64,000 nt of DNA. Source: Streptomyces sp. LUP47B. Lineage in GTDB: Bacteria > Actinomycetota > Actinomycetes > Streptomycetales > Streptomycetaceae. The stretch spans positions 217,032-281,031 of the forward strand of contig NZ_MJAH01000015.1 of assembly GCF_001746295.1 (NCBI RefSeq), read 5' to 3'. Below the pieces are notes generated by a model. The model was not told where the DNA came from. It worked only from the letters and a program-made list of their open reading frames with translations, and ran no database searches. Every line of letters starts with the position of its first letter. Position 1 is the first letter of the stretch. The position numbers were made by a program, and so were the translations under genes. This document shows positions 17,666-25,766 of the stretch, piece by piece.

Positions 17666-18079
17666 TCAAAAACGACCCATCGCGCCCGTCAGCGAGATCT
17701 CGATGACCACCCGCAGCGGGTTCGGCGCCGGGGTCCGTTCATAGCGCTCGGCGTATCGCCGCACCGCCTCCGCGACCCGTTGCGGCTCCGTGCGGACCTG
17801 CGCCCGCCCATCCAGCGTGGCCCACCGCGGCCCCGCCACCTGGCACACCGCCACCGCCGCCCCGCCCTCGCCGGCCGCCAGCACGTGCCGTACCTTCGCG
17901 CTCGTCCGGCTCGCGATCACCCGAGCAAGACGGGCCTCGGGGTCGTATGTCACCCCGACGGGCACCACGTGCGGGCTCCCGTCCGGGCGCGGGGTCGTCA
18001 GTGTGCACAGATGCCGTTCGCGCCAGAAGCTGAGGAACGACGGGTCCGGGGCACCCGGATCCTGGGTGTAGGAGGTCAT
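17666..18079 (-). CDS. PPOX-class flavin/F420-dependent oxidoreductase family protein
   Basis: 137 residues with the split-barrel pyridoxamine-phosphate-oxidase-like fold: FLSFWRERHLCTLTTPRPDGSPHVVPVGVTYDP near the start (the TLTTxRxDGSPHxxPVxF pattern) and RWATLDGRAQVRTEPQRVAEAVRRYAERY later. Actinobacterial members of this size often use F420 or FMN to reduce small molecules, but the cofactor cannot be fixed from sequence alone. TAGCTT lies 6 nt before ATG 18079 (leaderless arrangement). It is divergent from clpB and convergent with the peptide operon. Confidence 0.8.
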   Translation of the reverse strand: MTSYTQDPGAPDPSFLSFWRERHLCTLTTPRPDGSPHVVPVGVTYDPEARLARVIASRTSAKVRHVLAAGEGGAAVAVCQVAGPRWATLDGRAQVRTEPQRVAEAVRRYAERYERTPAPNPLRVVIEISLTGAMGRF

Positions 18080-18116
18080 GCCGGGAAGCTAGTCCCCCAT
18101 TCCTCCCGCAGTCTGC

Positions 18117-18137
18117 CTTGAGTGGAATAGACTCAAC
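18117..18137 (+). promoter_or_regulatory. HAIR HspR operator upstream of clpB
   Basis: CTTGAGT-N7-ACTCAAC is a near-perfect HAIR element (one mismatch). TTGAGT at 18118-18123 can be the -35 of the clpB promoter, with TATGTA at 18140-18145 as -10 (16-bp spacing), so HspR would block polymerase directly. This puts clpB in the same regulon as the dnaK operon at the left of the window. Confidence 0.88.
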
Positions 18138-18154
18138 TTTATGTACGCTGACAG

Positions 18155-18180
18155 AGTCAGTAGCAGGAGTCGGTAGCAGG
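18155..18180 (+). repeat. 13-bp tandem duplication in the clpB leader
   Basis: AGTCAGTAGCAGG is followed immediately by AGTCGGTAGCAGG (12 of 13 bases identical). It lies in the predicted 5' untranslated region between the promoter and the clpB Shine-Dalgarno AGGAGGAG, and repeats an SD-like AGCAGG. Confidence 0.7.
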
Positions 18181-18208
18181 AACTGACACCGAGGAGGAGT
18201 ACGGACAC

Positions 18209-20806
18209 GTGGATGCCGAGCTGACCAACCGGAGCCGGGACGCGATCAACGCGGCCAGCAACCGGGCCGTGACCGAGGGACACCCGGACCTCACCCCCGC
18301 CCACCTGCTCCTCGCTCTGCTCCAGGGGCAGGACAACGAGAACATCGTCGATCTGCTCACCGCCGTCGACGCCGACCAGGCCGCCGTGCGGGCCGGGGCC
18401 GAGAAGGTGCTCGGCTCGCTGCCCAGCGTGGCCGGGTCCACCGTCGCGCCGCCGCAGCCCAACCGCGACCTGCTCTCCGTCATCGCGGACGCGCAGGCCC
18501 GCGCCAACGACCTCGGTGACGAGTACCTCTCCACCGAACACCTGCTCGTCGGCATCGCCGCCAAGGGCGGACCGGCCGCCGACGTGCTCACCCAGCAGGG
18601 GGCCACCCCGAAGAAGCTGGTCGACGCCTTCCAGAAGGCCAGAGGAGGGCGCAGGGTGACCACCGCCGACCCCGAGGGGCAGTACAAGGCCCTGGAGAAG
18701 TTCGGGACCGACTTCACCGCCGCGGCACGGGAGGGCAAGCTCGACCCGGTCATCGGCCGCGACCAGGAGATCCGCCGGGTCGTACAGGTGCTCAGCCGCC
18801 GTACGAAGAACAATCCCGTCCTCATCGGTGAGCCCGGCGTCGGCAAGACCGCCGTCGTCGAGGGGCTCGCCCAGCGGATCGTCAAGGGGGACGTGCCCGA
18901 GTCGCTCAAGGACAAGCGGCTCGTATCGCTCGACCTGAGCGCCATGGTGGCGGGCGCCAAGTACCGCGGTGAGTTCGAGGAGCGGCTGAAGACCGTCCTG
19001 GCGGAGATCAAGGACTCCGACGGGCAGATCATCACCTTCATCGACGAGCTGCACACGGTCGTGGGCGCCGGCGCCGGCGGGGACTCCTCCATGGACGCCG
19101 GCAACATGCTCAAGCCCATGCTGGCCCGCGGCGAGCTGCGGATGGTGGGTGCGACGACCCTCGACGAGTACCGTGAGCGGATCGAGAAGGACCCCGCCCT
19201 GGAGCGGCGCTTCCAGCAGGTGCTGGTGGCCGAGCCGACGGTCGAGGACACCATCGCCATCCTGCGCGGGCTCAAGGGGCGCTACGAGGCCCACCACAAG
19301 GTCCAGATCGCCGACAGCGCGCTGGTGGCCGCCGCGGCCCTGTCCGACCGGTACATCACCTCCCGCTTCCTGCCCGACAAGGCCATCGACCTCGTCGACG
19401 AGGCGGCCTCCCGCCTCCGTATGGAGATCGACTCCTCACCCCTGGAGATCGACGAACTCCAGCGCGGTGTCGACCGGTTGAAGATGGAGGAGCTCGCGCT
19501 GGTCAAGGAGACCGACCCGGCCTCCCGCGAACGCCTGGAGCGGCTGCGCCGCGACCTCGCCGACAAGGAGGAGGAGCTGCGGGGCCTGACCGCCCGCTGG
19601 GAGAAGGAGAAGCAGTCCCTCAACCGGGTCGGTGAACTGAAGGAAAAGCTGGACGAGTTGCGCGGTCAGGCCGAACGCGCCCAGCGCGACGGCGACTTCG
19701 ACACCGCCAGCAAGCTGCTCTACGGCGAGATCCCCACCCTGGAAAGGGACTTGGAGGCCGCATCCGAGGCCGAGGAGGAGGTCTCCAAGGACACCATGGT
19801 CAAGGAGGAGGTCGGCTCCGACGACATCGCGGACACCGTCGCCGCCTGGACCGGCATCCCGGCGGGCCGCCTGCTGGAGGGCGAGACGCAGAAGCTGCTG
19901 CGCATGGAGGAGGAGCTGGGCAAGCGGCTCATCGGCCAGAGCGAGGCCGTACGGGCCGTGTCCGACGCCGTACGGCGCACCCGGGCCGGGATCTCCGACC
20001 CCGACCGGCCCACCGGCTCCTTCCTCTTCCTCGGCCCCACCGGCGTCGGCAAGACCGAACTCGCCAAGGCCCTCGCCGACTTCCTCTTCGACGACGAGCG
20101 GGCGATGGTCCGCATCGACATGTCGGAGTACGGCGAGAAGCACACGGTCTCCCGCCTGGTCGGCGCGCCCCCCGGCTACGTCGGCTACGAGGAGGGCGGT
20201 CAGCTGACCGAGGCGGTGCGCAGGCGGCCGTACAGCGTCGTGCTCCTCGACGAGGTGGAGAAGGCGCACCCGGAGGTCTTCGACATCCTGCTCCAGGTGC
20301 TGGACGACGGCCGCCTGACGGACGGTCAGGGCCGTACGGTCGACTTCCGCAACGCGATCCTGGTGCTGACGTCCAACCTGGGCAGCCAGTTCCTGGTCGA
20401 CCCGATCACCAGCGAGACGGAGAAGAAGGAACAGGTCCTGGAGGTGGTCAGGGCCTCCTTCAAGCCGGAGTTCCTGAACCGGCTCGACGACCTGGTCGTC
20501 TTCTCGGCCCTCACCAAGGACGAGCTCGGCCGGATCGCGCGGCTCCAGATCAACCGGCTCGCCCAGCGCCTCGCCGAGCGCCGGCTCACCCTGGAGGTCA
20601 CCGACGCGGCCCTGGACTGGCTCGCCGTCGAGGGCATGGACCCGGCCTACGGCGCCCGCCCGCTGCGCCGCCTCGTCCAGACCGCCATCGGCGACCGCCT
20701 CGCCAAGGAGATCCTGTCCGGCGAGGTCAAGGACGGCGACACGGTCCGGGTGGACGCCTTCGGCGACGGTCTGATCGTGGGACCGGCGACCGGCAAGACG
20801 CTCTGA
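18209..20806 (+). CDS. clpB: Disaggregase ClpB (Hsp100)
   Basis: 865 residues. Hexameric AAA+ ATPase that threads aggregated protein and hands it to DnaK/DnaJ/GrpE. Two N-domain repeats (LTNRSRDAINAASNRAVTEGHPDLTPAHLLLALL and DLGDEYLSTEHLLVGIA). NBD1 has Walker A GEPGVGKTAV and Walker B ITFIDELHTVVG. The long M-domain coiled coil follows (RLRRDLADKEEELRGLTARWEKEK). NBD2 has GPTGVGKTEL and VVLLDEVEKAHPEVF. The C terminus (PAYGARPLRRLVQTAIGDRLAKEIL) is typical. GTG 18209 has AGGAGGAG 9 nt upstream. The HAIR operator places it under HspR control. Confidence 0.97.
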   Translation: MDAELTNRSRDAINAASNRAVTEGHPDLTPAHLLLALLQGQDNENIVDLLTAVDADQAAVRAGAEKVLGSLPSVAGSTVAPPQPNRDLLSVIADAQARANDLGDEYLSTEHLLVGIAAKGGPAADVLTQQGATPKKLVDAFQKARGGRRVTTADPEGQYKALEKFGTDFTAAAREGKLDPVIGRDQEIRRVVQVLSRRTKNNPVLIGEPGVGKTAVVEGLAQRIVKGDVPESLKDKRLVSLDLSAMVAGAKYRGEFEERLKTVLAEIKDSDGQIITFIDELHTVVGAGAGGDSSMDAGNMLKPMLARGELRMVGATTLDEYRERIEKDPALERRFQQVLVAEPTVEDTIAILRGLKGRYEAHHKVQIADSALVAAAALSDRYITSRFLPDKAIDLVDEAASRLRMEIDSSPLEIDELQRGVDRLKMEELALVKETDPASRERLERLRRDLADKEEELRGLTARWEKEKQSLNRVGELKEKLDELRGQAERAQRDGDFDTASKLLYGEIPTLERDLEAASEAEEEVSKDTMVKEEVGSDDIADTVAAWTGIPAGRLLEGETQKLLRMEEELGKRLIGQSEAVRAVSDAVRRTRAGISDPDRPTGSFLFLGPTGVGKTELAKALADFLFDDERAMVRIDMSEYGEKHTVSRLVGAPPGYVGYEEGGQLTEAVRRRPYSVVLLDEVEKAHPEVFDILLQVLDDGRLTDGQGRTVDFRNAILVLTSNLGSQFLVDPITSETEKKEQVLEVVRASFKPEFLNRLDDLVVFSALTKDELGRIARLQINRLAQRLAERRLTLEVTDAALDWLAVEGMDPAYGARPLRRLVQTAIGDRLAKEILSGEVKDGDTVRVDAFGDGLIVGPATGKTL

Positions 20807-20814
20807 GCGCGGTG

Positions 20815-20846
20815 GTGACGAGGGGGCGGTGGCGCCCCCTCGTCAC
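20815..20846. terminator. Bidirectional hairpin after clpB
   Basis: A perfect 14-bp stem (20815-20828 with 20833-20846), loop GTGG, lies 8 bp after the clpB stop. Its right arm includes the stop codon of the convergent gene at 20843, so it can terminate transcripts from both sides. Confidence 0.8.
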
Positions 20847-21331
20847 GGCGTGAACGCCACGAACCGCACCACGGACCAGTTCGGGCTGTCGTGGGTGACC
20901 TCCAGCTGTACGGAGGCGCTCTGCCCGGCGACCGGGCCCCGGTTCATGCACGCGTAGACGTTGTCGCCGTCGCACTGCACGTTCCGCAGTCCGGGCCCGT
21001 CCGGGTAGCTCGCTGCCACCCAGGCACTCACCTTGGCGCTCCGCAGCCGGAAGCGGGCCTCGTACCGGGGGTCCTGCCCGGCCTCCTGCACACACCCGAG
21101 GTCGCGCGCCCCGGTCGGCGGCTTCGCCCCGCCGTAGGCGAACGCCTCGGCGCACGGGACCTTCCGGACGCCCGTGTCGACCGAGTCGTCCGTGAACAGC
21201 CAGGCGATCAGCAGCGCGATCAGGCCCGCCACCACCAGGGTCGGTACGGCCAGGATCGCCGCGAAGACGCCCCATCTGGTCCTGCCCGGCCGGACCTGTT
21301 CCGGCGCGGTTTCGGTCTCCGTCTGCGTCAT
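20843..21331 (-). CDS. Small single-pass membrane protein, hypothetical
   Basis: 162 residues. A short charged N terminus (MTQTETETAPEQVRPGRTRWG) is followed by one transmembrane helix (VFAAILAVPTLVVAGLIALLIAW), and the rest would be extracytoplasmic. The outer part has four cysteines (VPCAEAF, LGCVQEAG, VQCDGDN, YACMNRG), suggesting two disulfides. I do not recognise the family. ATG 21331 is chosen because GGGGAA lies just upstream; a longer in-frame start has no such signal. Confidence 0.75.
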   Translation of the reverse strand: MTQTETETAPEQVRPGRTRWGVFAAILAVPTLVVAGLIALLIAWLFTDDSVDTGVRKVPCAEAFAYGGAKPPTGARDLGCVQEAGQDPRYEARFRLRSAKVSAWVAASYPDGPGLRNVQCDGDNVYACMNRGPVAGQSASVQLEVTHDSPNWSVVRFVAFTP

Positions 21332-21421
21332 GTGTTCCCCGTTTCTTCGACCTCTGTTTTCTGTGGCTGACCGGATCATGTCAGCCCTGGGAGGACAGGT
21401 TCCGTCTGGGCTTGCCACCCC

Positions 21422-21440
21422 CCTCCCCGGATGGGGGAGG
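21422..21440. other. Hairpin in the leader of the YbjN-like gene
   Basis: CCTCCCC (21422-21428) pairs with GGGGAGG (21434-21440), loop GGATG, between two divergent genes and 31 bp before the GTG start at 21472. It may be a leader structure; no regulatory function is evident. Confidence 0.45.
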
Positions 21441-21471
21441 ATGGCGGAATCCGTACGAAGGGAAATTCACG

Positions 21472-21996
21472 GTGACCATCGACCCGTCCTCGATTCCGAA
21501 CTTCGGGGGCCAGCCCGAGCCGCAGCAAGGACCGGCGGGCCCCGTCGTCCCGGATCAGGATCTTGTGAAGCAGCTCCTCGACCAGATGGAGCTGAAGTAT
21601 GTCGTCGACGACGAGGGTGACCTCGCGGCGCCGTGGGAGCAGTTCCGTACGTATTTCATGTTCCGCGGCGAGGGTGACCAGCAGGTCTTCTCGGTACGGA
21701 CGTTCTACGACCGCCCCCACCAGATCGACGAGAAGCCCACGCTGCTGGAGTCCATCGACGACTGGAACCGGCGCACCCTGTGGCCCAAGGTCTACAGCCA
21801 CACCCATGACGACGGCACCGTCCGTCTGATCGGCGAGGCGCAGATGCTCATCGGCACCGGCGTCAGCCTGGAGCACTTCGTCTCCTCGACCGTCAGCTGG
21901 GTGCGCGCCGCCATCGAGTTCGACAAGTGGCTCGTCGAACAGCTCGGCCTCGAGGAGGAAGTCAACGACGCCGAGAAGCCCGAGGACGACGAGTAG
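21472..21996 (+). CDS. YbjN domain protein
   Basis: 174 residues. The region LLDQMELKYVVDDEGDLAAPWEQFRTYFMFRGEGDQQVFSVRTFYDRP and the later WNRRTLWPKVYSHTHDDGTVRLIGEAQMLIGTGVSLEHFVSSTVSWVRAAIEFDKWL match the YbjN fold, which resembles type III secretion chaperones. The molecular role in actinobacteria is not established. GTG 21472 has AAGGGA 8 nt upstream, which I prefer to an in-frame upstream ATG at 21412. The C-terminal tail is acidic (EEVNDAEKPEDDE). Confidence 0.82.
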   Translation: MTIDPSSIPNFGGQPEPQQGPAGPVVPDQDLVKQLLDQMELKYVVDDEGDLAAPWEQFRTYFMFRGEGDQQVFSVRTFYDRPHQIDEKPTLLESIDDWNRRTLWPKVYSHTHDDGTVRLIGEAQMLIGTGVSLEHFVSSTVSWVRAAIEFDKWLVEQLGLEEEVNDAEKPEDDE

Positions 21997-22054
21997 GCGT
22001 CCTCCCACTGCCCGCGCGTGTCGGCGTCACGACCGTATACGCGCCGTAGTCGAA

Positions 22055-22110
22055 CGACAGCCCGGCCAGGGCACCGGCCACCACGGCCGCGTGCCGGGGC
22101 CGGGCTGTCG
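22055..22110. terminator. Long structured hairpin after the YbjN-like gene
   Basis: A perfect 13-bp outer stem (22055-22067 with 22098-22110) encloses two further 5-bp helices (GGCAC/GTGCC and CGGCC/GGCCG), giving a nearly continuous 56-nt foldback. It lies 58 bp after the stop at 21996 and separates that gene from the toxin-antitoxin operon. Confidence 0.65.
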
Positions 22111-22205
22111 CCGTCCGTGCCGCCACATGGGCGAGCCGGCCGGGCGGGGCGAGTGCCGCGGCCGTCCACAGCCTGTGGGTAACTTTTCGGCTCGCGTGAA
22201 GCCGT

Positions 22206-22215
22206 TGTGTACACA
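22206..22215. promoter_or_regulatory. TGTACA-core palindrome over the toxin-antitoxin promoter
   Basis: TGTGTACACA is a perfect 10-bp palindrome containing the TGTACA core known from YefM-type operators. It overlaps a -35-like TTGTGT (22205-22210), which is followed after 17 bp by TATCCT (22228-22233) and after 7 more bp by the antitoxin ATG. This layout fits autorepression by the antitoxin/toxin complex. Confidence 0.65.
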
Positions 22216-22240
22216 TGAGACACTCGGTATCCTTGGGCGC

Positions 22241-22510
22241 ATGACACAGCCCATGCCCATAGAGTCCATCCGCGATGTCCGGGCGCACCTGGCCGAGGTC
22301 GTGGAGAGGGCCGACCGGGACGACGTACCGACGGTCATTACCCGTCGCGGCAAGCAGGTCGCCGCCGTGGTGTCCATCGAGGTGCTGCGCAAATACCAGG
22401 AGTGGGAAGAGCGCGAGATCAACCGGATCATCGACGAGCGCATGACCAACCCGGCACCAGGCATCCCGATCGAGGACATCATGAGGGAGACGCTGGCGCG
22501 CAGTGAGTGA
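22241..22510 (+). CDS. Phd/YefM-family antitoxin
   Basis: 89 residues. The N-terminal dimerisation and DNA-binding half has the family pattern MPIESIRDVRAHLAEVVERADRDDVPTVITRRGKQVAAVVSIEVLRKYQEWEER. The C-terminal part, INRIIDERMTNPAPGIPIEDIMRETLARSE, is the expected toxin-wrapping tail. The ATG is preceded by TATCCT with 7 nt between (leaderless arrangement), and there is no Shine-Dalgarno. The stop overlaps the toxin start by 8 bp, so synthesis of the pair is coupled. It should neutralise the RelE-like toxin and repress the operon. Confidence 0.9.
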   Translation: MTQPMPIESIRDVRAHLAEVVERADRDDVPTVITRRGKQVAAVVSIEVLRKYQEWEEREINRIIDERMTNPAPGIPIEDIMRETLARSE

Positions 22511-22766
22511 GTACCGCACCGTCTTCCGAGCCGAGGCTCAGGCCGAACTCCGTAAAGTCCCGCGAGACATGGCCCTCCGCATTTTGGCCAAGCTGACCGA
22601 GCTGGAGAGCGACCCGACGGGGTTCAACACCACGGCCCTCGTCTCCCAGCCCGACCGGCGCCGCCTACGCGTGGGCGACTACCGCGTGATCTACACCATC
22701 GACAACGGCGAGCTGGTGGTGTGGGTCGTACACGTCGGGCATCGCTCCACCGTGTATGACGTTTGA
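22503..22766 (+). CDS. RelE/ParE-family toxin
   Basis: 87 residues with the RelE fold pattern: YRTVFRAEAQAELRKVPRDMALRILAKLTELESDP, then the core strand RRRLRVGDYRVIYTIDNGELVVWVVHVGHRSTVYDV. Basic residues (RRRLRVGDYR) match the active-site strand of ribosome-dependent mRNA interferases, and the terminal GHRxxVY is the usual RelE/YafQ ending. ParE-like gyrase poisoning cannot be excluded from sequence. GTG start within the end of the antitoxin gene. Confidence 0.9.
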   Translation: MSEYRTVFRAEAQAELRKVPRDMALRILAKLTELESDPTGFNTTALVSQPDRRRLRVGDYRVIYTIDNGELVVWVVHVGHRSTVYDV

Positions 22767-22815
22767 GCGCTCTGACACCGACCCGTCCCGGACTCCCGAC
22801 GCGGCGGTGCCGCGC

Positions 22816-24006
22816 TCATGCGGTCGGCGTCTTGAGCCGGGCGGCCGCCTCCTCCAGCACATCCGTCCGCTTGCAGAAGGCGAACCGCACGAAGGGCGCG
22901 CCCTGCTCGCGGTGGTCGTAGAAGACGGCGTTCGGGATCGCCACCACCCCACAGCGTTCGGGCAGCGCGCGGCAGAAGGCGAAGCCGTCGCTCTCGCCCA
23001 GGGGGCGAATGTCAGTGGTGATGAAGTAGGTGCCGGCCGGTTTGAAGACCTTGAACCCGGCCTCCGCCAGGCCGCTCGACAGCAGGTCCCGCTTGGCCCG
23101 CATGTCCTCACGGAATGCGGCGAAGTAGCTGTCGGGAAGGGCGAGGGCCTCGGCGACCGCGTACTGGAAGGGGCCGGAGGAGACGTACGTCAGGAACTGC
23201 TTCGCCGAGCGGACCGCTGAGACCAGACCGGGCGCCGCCGTGATCCAGCCGACCTTCCAGCCGGTGAAGGAGAAGGTCTTGCCGGCGGAGCCGATCGTGA
23301 CCGTGCGCTCGCGCATCCCCGGGAAGGTCGCGAGGGGCAGGTGTTCGGCGTCGTCGAAGACCAGGTGCTCGTACACCTCGTCCGTGATCACCAGCAGATC
23401 CCGCTCCACGGCCAGCTCGGCGATCGCCGTCAGCTCCTCGCGGGTGAGGACGGTGCCGGTGGGGTTGTGCGGGGTGTTGATCAGGAGCAGGCGGGTGCGG
23501 TCGGTCACCGCGGCGCGCAGCTCGTCCAGGTCCAGGCGGAACGAGCCTTCGTGCGGGCGCAGGGTCACCGGTACGCGCTTCCCGCCCGCCATCGCGATGC
23601 AGGCCGCGTAGGAGTCGTAGTACGGCTCCAGGGCGACGACCTCGTCACCGGGCTCGACCAGGGCGAGCAGCGCGGCGGCGATGGCCTCCGTGGCTCCGGC
23701 GGTGACCAGGACCTCGGTGTCGGGGTCGTGGACCAGGCCGTAGCGGCGCTCCTGGTGCGCGGCGACCGCCGTGCGCAGCTCGGGAACGCCCGGGCCCGGC
23801 GGGTACTGGTTGCCCCGCCCGTCCCGCAGCGCCCGCACGGCCGCCTCCCTGACCTCCTCGGGCCCGTCCGTGTCGGGGAAGCCCTGGCCCAGGTTGATCG
23901 CTCCGGTCTGCAGCGCCAGGGCAGACATCTCGGCGAAGATCGTCGTCCCGAACTCGGCGAGACGTCGGTTGAGCAGGGGGCGCGCACTGGAGGTCATGCC
24001 GGTCAT
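22816..24006 (-). CDS. PLP-dependent aminotransferase (class I, KAT/DapC-like)
   Basis: 396 residues. Fold-type I aminotransferase with INLGQGFPDTDGP near the start, the cofactor loop VTAGATEAIAAAL, the conserved NTPHNPTGTVLTREEL, the aspartate and tyrosine in VITDEVYEHLVFD, and the Schiff-base lysine in IGSAGKTFSFTGWKVGW. This subgroup includes kynurenine/glutamine transaminases and N-succinyl-diaminopimelate aminotransferases; the substrate cannot be fixed here. Kynurenine-pathway genes occur 10 kb downstream, but not in the same operon. Two in-frame ATGs (24006, 23997) are possible starts. Confidence 0.88.
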   Translation of the reverse strand: MTGMTSSARPLLNRRLAEFGTTIFAEMSALALQTGAINLGQGFPDTDGPEEVREAAVRALRDGRGNQYPPGPGVPELRTAVAAHQERRYGLVHDPDTEVLVTAGATEAIAAALLALVEPGDEVVALEPYYDSYAACIAMAGGKRVPVTLRPHEGSFRLDLDELRAAVTDRTRLLLINTPHNPTGTVLTREELTAIAELAVERDLLVITDEVYEHLVFDDAEHLPLATFPGMRERTVTIGSAGKTFSFTGWKVGWITAAPGLVSAVRSAKQFLTYVSSGPFQYAVAEALALPDSYFAAFREDMRAKRDLLSSGLAEAGFKVFKPAGTYFITTDIRPLGESDGFAFCRALPERCGVVAIPNAVFYDHREQGAPFVRFAFCKRTDVLEEAAARLKTPTA

Positions 24007-24200
24007 CCTGCGCCCAAGCTCTGTGGTTCCTCAACCGGGGCTCGGGGGCAGCCCCTCCTTGACGAGCCGGGCGCGCGCGTACACCTCTGAGCCGAGTGGG
24101 ACGCCGAGCCGGCCGGTGTGCCGCTTACCTGCGCTGACGGGCGCCGGCAGCCCGCACTTGTTCGCGTCGGATGGCTGCGTAGAGTACCTGCGGTCATCGA

Positions 24201-24836
24201 ATGGAGAAGACGTTGGACGCGGTCGAGTTCCCCCTCAGCGCTCGGGTGCGTGGGGCCAGGCGAGGGCTCGTGGTCACGAGCGCGGCGGGTGCCGTATGCG
24301 TGGGAGCCGCCGTGGGGTCCGTGGTCGCCGACGCCGCCGGCTGGGTGTCGGTGCCGCGGGCGGTCCAGGCGGGTTCGGTGCTGGTGACGCTGTTCGTGCT
24401 GCCCGTCGTATGGGTGGGAGTGCACGCGGTGTGGGCGCTGCGTGGGCGGGCCGAGCTGTTCCTCGCCGCCGAAGAGCACCCGCGGCGGCGTCCCACCGAC
24501 CGGCAGATGGTCGACCACCTGCGCGACGAGCACCCGCTCACGCCTCTGTGGTGGACGATTTCCGTCGTCAGCGGCCTCAGCACGCTCTGTCTCGGGGGCG
24601 CGCTTCCGTTCGCCCTGGCGGACGGCGCCCTACTCGCCGGCGCACTCCTCGGGACCGGGCTCGCCGTGTCCCTGGCCGCCCTGGTCCTGGCCGTGTCCGG
24701 TATCCGCCGAGCCGCCCGCCAGGGTTCGGAGGACCGAAGGAGGCGTGCCGAGCTGTGGTCCCTGCCCTCCGCTGTCGAACGCCGGCTCACGGACTCCCTC
24801 CTCGGCGCCGGCGACGGGGGACACCTCGGAGTCTGA
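24201..24836 (+). CDS. Integral membrane protein, hypothetical
   Basis: 211 residues with four hydrophobic segments arranged as two pairs: LVVTSAAGAVCVGAAVGSVVA with VQAGSVLVTLFVLPVVWVGV, then LWWTISVVSGLSTLCLGGALPFAL with LLAGALLGTGLAVSLAALVLAV. A charged loop separates the pairs (HPRRRPTDRQMVDHLRDEHP). I do not recognise a family. A plausible promoter is TTGTTC (24158-24163) with TAGAGT (24180-24185). A hairpin terminator follows. Confidence 0.7.
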   Translation: MEKTLDAVEFPLSARVRGARRGLVVTSAAGAVCVGAAVGSVVADAAGWVSVPRAVQAGSVLVTLFVLPVVWVGVHAVWALRGRAELFLAAEEHPRRRPTDRQMVDHLRDEHPLTPLWWTISVVSGLSTLCLGGALPFALADGALLAGALLGTGLAVSLAALVLAVSGIRRAARQGSEDRRRRAELWSLPSAVERRLTDSLLGAGDGGHLGV

Positions 24837-24873
24837 ACAATCGTTGGGCAAGATCACGGCCCAGTGACCCACG

Positions 24874-24915
24874 AACGGCCCCTGAACTGCCCTTATGCGC
24901 AGGTCAGGGGCCGTT
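24874..24915. terminator. Hairpin after the four-helix membrane protein gene
   Basis: AACGGCCCCTGA (24874-24885) pairs perfectly with TCAGGGGCCGTT (24904-24915). An inner CTGC/GCAG helix extends it after one mismatch. Confidence 0.75.
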
Positions 24916-25046
24916 GGCCTGAGAGAAGGCTCTGAAGTTCCTCAACTCTGCTTTGGCCCGTGAGACAGAAGGGCATCTCCAGCTCACGCAACCGGCGAGG
25001 CGCCCACGGGGGGTCGCTTCGGGGGGTAACGGAAGGAGGGTGAGCC

Positions 25047-25340
25047 ATGGTCTTCGGCATCATCCTGGTGGTGTTCCTGGTCCTGTTCCTCGTGGGCGTG
25101 GTGGCCACGGTGTTCCGGAACGGCTCGACGCGTCGGCGTATGCGGGCGGCCCACAGCGGCGGCGCCGGCGCCGCCGGCGGTAGCTGGTGGGCCGGGGGAG
25201 ACGGCGGCGGATCGGACTCCGGTGGCGGCGGCCACCACGGGGGGCACTCCTGCGGCGGTGGCCACTCCTGTGGCGGTGGGTCGTCCTGTGGTGGCGGGTC
25301 GTCCTGCGGCGGTGGGGGCGGATGCGGGGGAGGCAGCTGA
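25047..25340 (+). CDS. Small membrane protein with Gly-Cys-His repeat tail
   Basis: 97 residues. One N-terminal transmembrane helix (VFGIILVVFLVLFLVGVVATVF) is followed by a basic patch (STRRRMRAA) and a glycine-rich tail. The end of the tail is built from six-residue repeats [H/S]SCGGG at residues 67-90, encoded by four 18-bp DNA repeats, giving five cysteines and several histidines in all. Such a tail could bind metal or crosslink; that is inference. Similar Gly/Cys-rich tails occur on larger actinobacterial membrane proteins. The ATG has GGAGGG 7 nt upstream. Confidence 0.75.
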   Translation: MVFGIILVVFLVLFLVGVVATVFRNGSTRRRMRAAHSGGAGAAGGSWWAGGDGGGSDSGGGGHHGGHSCGGGHSCGGGSSCGGGSSCGGGGGCGGGS

Positions 25341-25766
25341 CACGGGGCAGCTGAGCTCCGGCAGGGGGAACCGCATCCGGAGACGGGGGAGCGGGGGAAG
25401 GCGGGGGTGTGGGTCCGGACCTGGGTCGGGACGCACGCCCCCGCTTGTTGCTGTGACGCGCGCCCCCGTTTGTCGCTTATTCACTCCGGTGCTCCGGCGC
25501 GCGCTCCGGCCGCCGTGGCGCACGCCGTAGTTGAACAGATGAGCTGGAGAGCCCACGGAGGGATGGAAACCCCACGAACTTGGGTAAAAACGCTGTGGTG
25601 GCGCCACTGTTCATGATTCCCTCTAAATCGCCAACACAGCCCCTCGGACGTCCTGCGGACACGTCCTGACCTCCCGACTGGGCTGACCGGGCCGATCCCC
25701 CCACAGTCGCCCGGATGTTCCGGAACCCCACACCACCCTTTCTTTGCGTGCTAGCGGAGCCGATCC
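25341..25766. other. 426-bp intergenic region
   Basis: No convincing gene. An imperfect direct repeat of about 22 bp (acgcacgcccccgcttgt... at 25431 and again near 25455) and a perfect palindrome GTGGCGCCAC (25598-25607) are present. An AT-richer stretch around 25585-25640 with short T runs may hold the promoter of the DUF2617 gene. A minus-strand 84-codon open frame here has no ribosome-binding site and I do not call it. Confidence 0.4.

Noticed and set aside
25477..25731. 84-codon minus-strand open frame in the 426-bp gap
   Set aside because: No Shine-Dalgarno or TANNNT at a suitable distance, Arg/Ser/Pro-rich shadow composition, and no recognisable segment.
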